Below, one piece after another: positions 55,991-64,000 of a stretch of DNA of 64,000 bases. The stretch lies in NCBI RefSeq assembly GCF_018687715.1, contig NC_056753.1:14565001-14629000 (forward strand), in the 5' to 3' direction. Source of the stretch: Carya illinoinensis (taxonomy: Eukaryota; Streptophyta; Magnoliopsida; Fagales; Juglandaceae). Both the position numbers and the translations under genes were made by a program. The notes beneath the pieces were generated by a model. It was not told where the DNA came from. It did no database searches and saw only the letters and a program-made list of their open reading frames with translations. Within the stretch, counting starts at the first letter, position 1; every line of letters begins with the position of its first letter.

Positions 55991-56419
55991 TTACAGAAAT
56001 TTGAGGCTCTTCGCCTCATTCTCTAAACGCTCTTGCTCTTCAAAAATCTGCATGGCATCCCTATCTAAAGGAGTAGGCAATTGAAAAGAAGATTTAAGTA
56101 ATGATTTTAAATTTCTATTCTCTTGCTATAGTGCTCCTATCTTCATGTTGGACTCCAGAAGAAGTCGCTGAAGGATAGAAATATTCTCGTTGAGTTTGTC
56201 AACCCCACAAGTTTTGGATTGTAGTCGCTAAGAAAATGTGACAATGATTTATGAGTATCGGGTACAGAGACTCACAAGCTCGTAGATAACTTCATTATCT
56301 GACTTATTAGTCAGATCATTATTGTATTGCATTATAGCACCTACGGTAGAAGCAGAAACAACTGGTGAACGAGGTGCAGAATACCTCATATATTGGTTAT
56401 GAGAAGATTACTGAGCCAT
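55991..56419 (-). pseudogene. Small coiled-coil-like ORF with four stops; pararetrovirus-like candidate
   Basis: On the minus strand an ATG at 56419 opens 143 codons to a TAA at 55991-55993. There are four internal stops: after MAQ, after CTRYS, after VTFS and after IGAL. All four are TAA or TAG and could each come from a Gln codon by one C-to-T change. The later part (NISILQRLLLESNMKIG, then a K/L-rich stretch ending EEQERLENEAK) looks like a helical coiled coil. About 100 bp upstream is a CTATAAAAG box. A promoter, short leader and small coiled-coil protein fit an endogenous caulimovirid, but I identify no movement protein, coat or RT. A host gene fragment remains possible. Confidence 0.35.
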
Positions 56420-56519
56420 TGCAAAGTGAGAATGCAGAAAGAGATTGCAGAGTAAGAATGCAGACTAATCATAGAAAAGTGAAGAAGATGAGATGCGAAT
56501 CAAGATGAGTTGAATATTT

Positions 56520-56530
56520 CTTTTATAGAG
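56520..56530 (-). promoter_or_regulatory. TATA-like box
   Basis: The minus strand reads CTCTATAAAAG, 100 bp upstream of the ATG at 56419 and 15 bp from the insertion point of the outer S LTR. It is suggestive of a promoter only by sequence and spacing. Confidence 0.4.
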
Positions 56531-56545
56531 AAAATTATGACAAAG

Positions 56546-59500
56546 TGTGACGCCCCCAAATCCCCACGCATGGATACGGGGAAATCGAGACGTCCGGATG
56601 ATGACAACCCGGGGTCACCACCCTATCGACGAGTGCCAAGTGTGTGTATAAGCAACAAATGTGCACAAAGAAACACGCAGCGGACAGTAAAGTCATATAA
56701 CTAAGTACCAGAATTTTTCTTAGTTTAATACAAAACTGTTCAAAACATACATAATAAAATATTACAAAACACAAATATTATACAAAGTAACAACAAGATA
56801 TTAACTTCAACTCAGAACTTCGGTGGAGCCTCATCTTCGGGTTCAGCCTCCTCCTCCTCTTCGATCTATGCACCAAAATCTACGGTGTGACGCCCCCAAA
56901 TCCCCATGTACGGACACAGAAAAATCGAGACGTCCGGATGATGACATCATGGGTCATCACCCTATCGACGTGTGCCAAGTGTGTGTGTATAAGCGACGAA
57001 TGTGCACGAGAAATATGCAGCGAAAAGTAAGTCAATAACTAAGTACCAGAATTTTTCTTGTTTAATACAAAGTTGTTCAACACATACATAAATAAATATT
57101 ACAAGACACAAACATAATTTTAAACTAAATACAACGCATAAACTTCAGCACCACGGCGGAGCCGCATCCTCGGGCTCAGCCTCCTCCTCCTCATCCTCGA
57201 TCTCTGCACCAAAATTTACGGTACCAAAAATGGTGCCGCAGGTAAGTAAAATCCAAACACCACCAGATAAAAACATATAGAACTCAAACAATATGCATGA
57301 AGTGATGCCAATGCACAAAACCTATAAAATCATATTTTTCCACACACGCCAAAAATCCCATTTGGCCCAAAAACAAATCCTTTCCAAATATCATGCCAAA
57401 TCCATTAACCAATTAAACCGTATGCACCATGACCTCCCCTAGGGGTCATCCGCACACCCTGGCTCCAGTGCCACACTGCAGGTAATGACCACGCATGTGA
57501 CACCTAAAGGAGCGATGCCCAGTTCCGCGCCCCGCGCGTTCGTAGCCAAGCATCCTCTAGCCCTCGCCAGTGAAGGGCCACGGAGTCGGTGCGTAGAGCG
57601 ATGCCCAGTTCCGCGCCCGGCGCGTTGGTAGCCAAGCATCCCCTAGCCCCCGCTCCTGTCGTCGTCCAGCGACAACTCAGGGGACGTCACTCAGTTTATT
57701 ACGCTCCCGAGTGACCAGAGGAGCTCCACCGGAATAATACCCCATCCCGGCTTGGGGTCGTGATACACACGCACCCGAAAATCTACTTACGCCAATAAAA
57801 CAAGATTTTCTCAATTTAAATAAAACGCACGTGCATGCACCATGTAAATGCGATATCAATGCACAAAAAGATTAACCAACCATAAATCAATAAAACAAGC
57901 AACTCCGTCCTCCATCCATCCGACTCCCAAACTCCTCGAACTCAGTCCGGAATCAGACAACCAACAACAATTAATTTATTGAATGAGCAAAATATATTTA
58001 AATCTAAATGTAGGGTTTAGAAAACACTTACAGCGCTATATGGTATTTTTAGAAAACACGCGGCGTTGCAAAAGGCGGAAGGAAAGCAACGTAACAGTGA
58101 AATTTCATTGTGGCCGTGGGTTGTAAAATACCCACTTTTGAACGGGGACAAACCAACGCTCGGGATTGATGGGGAAGGGTCTAAGGATGTTTATGAAGAT
58201 AGTGGAAGTGGAGTTTGGCCGTGGGTGGCGGTGGAAACAGCGGAGGAAGGGCCGAAATGCCCAAAACGGAAACTAGCTCGTGGGACCTGTTCCGGTGACT
58301 GTTAGAGGCCAGAAATGGGTGGGTTAGGATGGCAAGGAGTCGGTGATGAAGTGGTGAAGAGGTGGTGGCCGGAGGTGGAGCGACGGCGGCAGATCGGAGC
58401 AAAAATTCGTGAGGCTTGCTGGGCTTTTTCCGGCCAAACGGCGGCTCCGTTGGCGGTGAAAATTGGTGGGGTGGTTCACTGGAGGGAGGGGAAGATTTTG
58501 GTGGGGGTGGTGTGCCACACGGTGGCTAGCGGCGGTGGTTCTGGGCAGAAGAAGCTTCCGGCGTGGGAGAGGAGAGAGACGAAGGGGGGGTATCGCGCGG
58601 GAAGGGGAGGGAAAAGGAAGAAGAAAAAAAAGAAAAAAAAAAAGAAAAGAGAAAAAGAGAAAAAGGAAAAAGTGAAAAGAAAAGATGGAGGGAAGAAATG
58701 AGGTCCAATCCTCACTCCGGAAACCAAAACAGATCTGCTGAAAACGACATTAAAAACTGTAAAACGACTAAATAAATTAAACACCGCATCAAATAAATAA
58801 AAACTAATTAAAATACATTAATTTAAAATAAATAAATCAATATATTAATTAAATTAAAAATAACACTTCAGTGAAAATACACGTAAAAGCGGGTCATCAC
58901 ATACGGTACCAAAAATGGTGCCGTAGGTAAGTAAAATCCAAACACCACCAGGTAAAACATATTGACTCAAACAACATGCATGAAAGAATGCAATGCACAT
59001 GTCCCATAAAATCATAATTTTTCATGCACGCCAAAAGTCTCATTTGGCCCAAAAACATAACCTTTCCAAATATCACGCCAAAAGTCACATTTGACCCATA
59101 TCCAACTCAAACCATTAACCAATTAATCCGTATGCACCATGACCTCCCCTAGGGGTCATCTGCACATCCTGACTCCTGTGCCACACCGCAGGTAACGACC
59201 ACTCGTGTGACACCTAAACGAGCGATGCCCAGTTCCACACCCCGCGCGTTCCTAGCCAAGCATCCTCTAACCCTCACCAACGAAGGGCCACAGAGTCGGT
59301 GCTTAGAGCAATGCCCAGTTCCGCGCCCGGCGCGTTTGTAGCCAAGCATCCTCTAGCCCCCGCTCCCGTCGTTGCCTAGCGACAACTCAGGGGACGTCAC
59401 TCAATATATTACGCTCCCGAGTGACCAGAAGAACTCCACCGAGATAATACCCCATCCCGGCTTGGGGTCGTGATACACACGCACCCGAAAATCCATTTAC

Positions 59501-60793
59501 GCCAATAAAACAGAATTTTCTCATTTTAAATAAAATGCACGTGAATGCAATATGTAATGCACGCCTCAAGGCATAAACCAACCAACCAATCACAACTCAA
59601 CAAATCAAGCAACTCCGTCCTCAATCCATCCGACCCCCAAACTCCTCGGACTCAATCCGGAATCAATCAACCAGCAGATAAATAAATATTGTAAGAGCAT
59701 AATATATTTAAATCTAAAAGTAGAGTTTGGAAAATACTTACAGCGCTATACGGTATTTTTCAAAAGCTCGCGGCGTTGCAAATGGCAGAAGAAAAGCAAC
59801 GTAACAGTGTATTTTACACTGTGGCCGTGGGTAATAAATTAACCACTTTTGAATGGGTAACAAACCAAGGCACGAAATTGATAGGGAATGGTCTTGGGAT
59901 ATTTATGAAGCTAAGGGAAACGAGTTTTGGTCGTGGGTGGTGGTGGAAACGGCGGAGGAAGGCCAAAAAGGGGCTGAACGGAGTTGAGCTCGTGGGAGCT
60001 GTTCCGGCAACGGATCGAGGCCGGAATTGGGTGGGTTAAGTCGGCAAGAGGAGGGGAAGAAGCTGTGAAGAGATGGTGGCCGGAGGTGGTGCGACGCCAC
60101 CGGAATCAGTGAAAATCCGTGTGGCTTGGAGGAGCTCGTGGTGGCTAACAGTGGCTCGGATGGAGGTGAAACTTGGTGGGGATGTTCACCGATGAGAGGG
60201 GAAGAAAACTGGGTGGGTGGTGTAGGCCACGCCACCGGCGAACGGTGGTTCTGGGCTGCGAAAGCAACGGCAACGGGGGAGAAAAACAGGCTGGTGCCGT
60301 GACTTCCAGTCGTGCGTGGCGGCTAACGGCTGGTCCGATGGCTCTAAAAATTGGTGGGGATGATCTCTGGTGGGAGAGGAAGAGAATGGTGGGGGTGGTG
60401 CACTACACGGCGGCTGGACGGCAGCGCACTGGCTGACAAACAGGCAGCGACGGGAAGGAGAGAAAAGAGAGTTGCGCGGGGAGAGAGAGAAACCGGGGAA
60501 GAAATGAAGAAGAAAAAGAAAGAAGGGAAAGAAAAGAAGAAAAAGAAAAAGGAAAAGGGAAAAAGAAAAAGAGAAAAGAGAAGAAATGAGGTCCAATCCT
60601 TACTCCCGGAAACCAAAAACTGATCCGCCGAAAACGATTTTAAAAAACCGTAAAACGACTAAAATAAATTAAACACAATATCAAATAAATTAAAATCAAT
60701 TAAAATACAATAATTTAAAATAAATAAACTAATATATTAATTAAATTAAAAACAACCCTTCAGTGAAAATACACGTAAAAGCGGGTCATCACA
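56546..60793 (-). mobile_element. Outer solo S-family LTR
   Basis: Starts TGTGACGCCCCC and ends CGGGTCATCACA, so it is an S LTR in minus orientation. A perfect 5-bp duplication CAAAG flanks it (56541-56545 and 60794-60798). Its own sequence is 56546-56885 plus 58907-60793, about 2.23 kb, the size of the S LTRs at 15189 and 21289. No interior is attached. Open frames in its G/A-rich block (60350-60620) are compositional. Confidence 0.95.
56886..58901 (-). mobile_element. Inner solo S-family LTR nested in the outer one
   Basis: 2016 bp with the same termini as the outer LTR and a perfect duplication TACGG (56881-56885 and 58902-58906). The outer LTR reads continuously once it is removed. The A/G-rich stretch at 58610-58700 produces long Lys-rich frames that are not genes. 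Confidence 0.95.
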
Positions 60794-60798
60794 CAAAG

Positions 60799-60940
60799 CA
60801 TCTCTATTGCTTCACAACATCTATCGTGAAACATCTCTCTACAAGAGACAAGAGATGTAGCATCATAGCTCTACGGCGCCTGCGGTGCTTGTCTGGTCTA
60901 AAAAGATGGCCACCGTTTTTGTTGAAAAATGAGGTTAGCG
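60799..60940 (-). other. Upstream continuation of the TATA-bearing segment
   Basis: With the S LTRs removed, this joins to 56540 and lies upstream of the TATA-like box in minus sense. It contains ATCTCTTGTCTCTTGTAGAG, a small near-inverted repeat. It looks like promoter or intergenic sequence of the same degraded unit. Confidence 0.35.
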
Positions 60941-61256
60941 ACTTAATTTTGATGAATTCTCTACTAACTATATTATTTACAAGAACACTTAAAGTATATC
61001 GCTTATATTTTTCTAAGGAAGAGTTTCGGAAGATTATTTACTTGAAGTTTTAGGTCTGGATAGTATGTCGATACAACTTGGCCAACCTTGTGGATAAAAT
61101 TATAATATAATTGTTGATTAAAGTGAGAGAGTTAAGGAATGACATAATCTCAAAGGTAGATATATACGGGATAGACAGCAGGTTGGTAAGCAACACCTCT
61201 TCCTTAACTTGCTATTTCTTACTTACTTCGATTTCAAGGATGAAACTTTTTTTTTT
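60941..61256 (+). other. Probable 3' interior end of an R element (R5)
   Basis: AT-rich sequence leads into TTTCAAGGATGAAAC, which resembles the TTTCGAGGACGAAAT phrase before the polypurine tract of element S. No pol motif is recognisable. Confidence 0.5.
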
Positions 61257-61267
61257 AGGAGGGGAGA
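61257..61267 (+). promoter_or_regulatory. Polypurine tract of R5
   Basis: AGGAGGGGAGA lies one base before the LTR start TGTAACAGCC. It shows that the R LTRs belong to a gypsy-like element and that R5 is a 3' LTR. Confidence 0.75.
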
Positions 61268-62424
61268 TTGTAACAGCCTGCTAGAAATTCAATTGTGAAA
61301 TTTCTATTGGCTTTAGGAACCCCGTGAAAACCCCATAAATTTTCACGAATCTATTAATCATATAGGTTTTAGTCTAACCACATAGTTAGTGTTATCACTC
61401 ACTATGGTATCAAAAGTGTGTTTTTAATTATTAGAGATAGTTAGAAGTGTCAGAATGTGTTATGGTTTGTGCCATTAGACTCGGTGGATTATTTAAGGTC
61501 TTATGGTGCAATAACTTTTTTTCATATTTTCGGACGAAACACCTGTTTGAAATTGTGATTTTAATTTTTAGGGTCACTTTGGGGCTGATTATTGATAAAC
61601 GATTGTCACTGTAGTTTCAAAATCACAATGTGGAATGTCCAAATTAAGTTAGAAAAGTTTTAATTGGACACATGGAAATATCTTAGCCACCTCACTCTTC
61701 CAAGTCTACACTCCACCTTTAGAAAATATCTTGAGCTGATTTTTGTAGATATTATTGGGTAAAAATATCTTGAGTTGATTTTTGTGGATATTATTGGGTA
61801 AGAAAGGCCAACACTCAACCCTCACTTCAGCCTCATCCTCTTCCATATCTTATGCATAAATATCTCCAGCCCACTCCCTACGAAATCATCTTCCTTTACA
61901 CCTTTCATTGAAAGAACACCAAACACTCTCTCAAATAGCTTTTAGGTGTTCTTTTGCACGCCCATTTTGAAATTTTTTTCCTCGTGATCGCGCTTGAGTT
62001 TTTATAAGAAATGCGAAACTCGAGGTAAGTTAGTTTTTAACTTACTAGTAGTTTACTGTGTATGTGTGCTAAGTAAAGGAACTACAGTGTATGTATGTGT
62101 GTTATCATATATAACGTGCCATGCCAAGTTATCACATATTTGTCTGTTACACAGAATTTATTCTGTCATGAGTTTTCATCTATTACACAAGATATTCTGT
62201 CACTTATTACTATACATTGCAAGTACATCATGTTAAATATGCCTTCTATTACATGTATGTCATGTCATATTCACTGTTACAAGTATGTCATGTTAAGTGT
62301 GTTTTCTGTTACATGTGATACCATGTTATAAAATATGGTCTATTACATGTTATGCCATGTTATGAAATGTTTCTATCTCAAGTACGTCATATCTTTCAAG
62401 TTATGTTCAAGTTTGTTATGTCTA

Positions 62425-62655
62425 AGATACTCGTGATGTAATCATTATGATTGTCTGAGCATCTCTTTTTGTAATTCATGCTAGGAACTCCTAGTATAAT
62501 CATTCTGATTGCTAGGGTACATGTATTAAAATACTCGTGATGGAATCATTCTGATTGTCTGAGTATCTCTGATGGAATATGTTGGGCAGAATCATTCTGA
62601 CTATTCACTATTCCTGACGAAATGACTGGCGAAATCATTTTGATTGTCAGAATTC
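62425..62655 (+). repeat. Repeats with AATCATTCTGATTGTC core
   Basis: Five degenerate units carry the core AATCATTCTGATTGTCTGAG or close variants at spacings of about 45-65 bp. I did not see this array in R1, so it may be a local expansion. Confidence 0.65.
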
Positions 62656-62911
62656 AAGTCCAAGTTCATGTTAAGTAAATAAGTCAGATCAAGTATATGA
62701 TAAGTTAAGTTTCAGTTCAAGTTCAAGTTCATATCAAGAAGTTGAGTTACATTCAGTTTTGTGGGATCCATAACAACTGTGGCACACGAAGTATGGGGTC
62801 ACAGTAATTGTGATGCATACACTACGTGAGACACAGCAATTGTGACACATAGAATACATGCAGCACAACAACTGTGGAGTATGTATTTAAGCAGTTAAAG
62901 AATAAGTTAAG

Positions 62912-62999
62912 TCAAGTCTCAGAGCAAGTTCATGTTAAGTCAAGTCTCAGAGCAAGTTCATGTTAAGTCAAGTTTCAGATCAAGTTCATGTCAAGTCAA
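62912..62999 (+). repeat. 28-bp tandem repeat, three copies
   Basis: Units start at 62912, 62940 and 62968. The first two are identical (TCAAGTCTCAGAGCAAGTTC and on), and the third has a few changes. Confidence 0.85.
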
Positions 63000-63560
63000 G
63001 TTCAGTTCATGTTTCAATTTTAGTTATGTCAGTTATGCTATATTGTACGTCAAGTTATGCTATAATTACTTATAAATTTGATTATGCATTCATGTTTTTA
63101 CTGTCATCCATGCATCATTAGCCTGTGTGGAGGTTTTTTGTTAACCTACTGAGATTTGTAATCAAATCTCACTGTGGTAGTCCCAACTACCATCCCCCCC
63201 GAATGGTAGATCTTGTTACAGGACCTGAAGGAGAATAGGGAGCTGACCAACTAGACACATTTGACTGAGCGACGATGCGACGTCAATGTTAATATAGTAG
63301 TTAACGTAAATTACTACTTATACGATGGAGTTGTATCTCCAGTACTTTTTTGGATTATAACCATTTTGGACTAGTGTTGAGATCTTAGTTGTTCAATGGG
63401 TCTTTATGTATGAAGTATGTTTTAAGCATTTGGAATATTTTCAATTTGGTGCATAGTATTGCTAAAGAAAAAAATTTATCCACTGCGAATATTGCATAAT
63501 GTTAGATGCATGTTAGGAACATTGCATTTTATATGTCATGAACGGGGGCAGATAACCTTG

Positions 63561-64000
63561 TGTTTGATATCCCATTTTTACATGTATTTTCACTGAATGA
63601 GTATTTTAATTTAATTAAAATATTGATTCTTTTATTTTAAATTATCGTATTTTAATTGGATTTATTTAGTTGTGATATTTTTTTTGTAGAGCTTTCTTAA
63701 TGTTAGTTATCGTTCTGAGTTTAAATTGTTGTGTAATTTATTTTAGTTTGTTTTTGGATTTAAAATTATGTTGTTAGTTTTTACTAGTTATTTATTATGT
63801 TTTAGCTTGATGTGGTGTTTAAATTATTTTATTCGTTTTATAGCTTTTAAAGTTGTTTTCGTCGGATCAGTTTCTAAACTCCAGAGGTAAGGATTGGACC
63901 TCATTTCTTTTCCCCATCTTTTCTTGTTCTCTTTTTCTTTTTCACTTTTCTTTCTCTTTCTCTTTTTCTTTCTTTTTCTTTCTTTTTCTTCCCCGATTTC
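63561..64000 (+). mobile_element. S-like LTR, 5' part, running off the window
   Basis: TGTTTGATATCCCATTTTTACATGTATTTTCACTG corresponds to the start of the S LTR. GTCGGATCAGTTT and GGATTGGACCTCATTTCTTTT match 15350-15400, followed by the same pyrimidine-rich block. It is more diverged than the other S copies, with an extra AT-rich stretch (63650-63800). It interrupts R5. Confidence 0.75.

Larger units (their letters stand above)
61269..63560 (+). mobile_element. 3' LTR of an R-family element (R5), interrupted
   Basis: Starts TGTAACAGCCTGCTAGAAATTC and is collinear with R1 in reverse. It contains GTAAGTTAGTTTTTAACTTACT (62022) and the GTTACATGT...ATGCCATGTTAT array (62130-62370). The CACAATTGTGAC repeats (62760-62885) and the near-terminal GCGAATATTGCATAATG (63485) also match R copies. 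It breaks at AACCTTG (63560), where an S-like LTR begins, so its last 80 bp or so are not seen here. Confidence 0.78.

Noticed and set aside
58315..58701. 128-codon frame ending in a long Lys/Glu run
   Set aside because: Minus-oriented S LTR; the tail is an AAAAG repeat.
1..64000. tRNA, rRNA or snRNA genes
   Set aside because: Apart from primer-site complements I saw no cloverleaf-like A and B box pair and no rRNA landmark.
1..64000. Species assignment from the CTCGAGC tract or LTR families
   Set aside because: I could not tie any repeat here to a named genome from memory with confidence.

Overview
The window is a gene-poor, transposon-saturated stretch of a plant nuclear genome, most likely a woody eudicot. 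The evidence is Ty3/gypsy retrotransposons of plant-only types (an Athila-like element with a tRNA-Asp-type primer site, a Tat-type reverse transcriptase, and elements with a tRNA-iMet-type primer site), kilobase-long LTRs and an hAT-like MITE. I see no host gene, tRNA, rRNA or CRISPR array. I cannot name the species. Family letters below (B, C, P, Q, R, S, T, V) are my own labels; C is one copy of family B.

Layout, left. 1-14960 is a nest built on a Tat-type Ty3/gypsy fragment (minus strand, 11671 to about 14960). A long LTR (V, minus, right end 11670) sits in its RNase H region. V carries 488-bp tandem repeats (4604-5850) and was entered by LTR R1 (5990-10192) and by a B-family gypsy element (C, minus; 5' LTR 3793-4600, gag-pro-pol down to 804). 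C was in turn entered by another R LTR, whose end is at 803. An 807-bp solo B LTR (11791-12597) also split the Tat RNase H, with target duplication AATTC.

Layout, centre. About 14960-52748 is one R-family LTR (R3, minus) inflated by nested insertions. The first is a complete-looking 8.36-kb element (S, 15189-23550) with 2.26-kb LTRs, duplication GGTTT, a gag and no pol. The second is LTR Q (25424-51890, duplication GTTGT), which holds an hAT-like MITE, LTR P1 (29239-33223) and the 18.3-kb Athila-like composite T (33404-51734, duplication TCACC). T itself carries B-family pieces and LTR P2 (46125-48442, duplication AAAGG), and P2 carries another B piece. The R3 > Q > T > P2 > B stack is five levels deep.

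Layout, right. 52749-64000 holds a further R LTR (about 53067-55385), a near-perfect 109-bp palindrome (55571-55679), and a degraded segment that may derive from an endogenous pararetrovirus (about 55680-56545 and 60799-60940). That segment is split by two nested solo S LTRs (duplications CAAAG and TACGG). Then come the 3' end of another R element with its polypurine tract and LTR (61269-63560) and the start of an S-like LTR running off the window.

Nearly all coding regions are broken by stops, frameshifts or deletions. The longest open frame is 687 codons (38101-40164) in T. It joins gag zinc knuckle, protease and integrase C-terminus in frame, with reverse transcriptase, RNase H and the integrase core missing. 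The main result is the insertion order, which the target duplications allow to be read directly. Boundaries not backed by a duplication are estimates.
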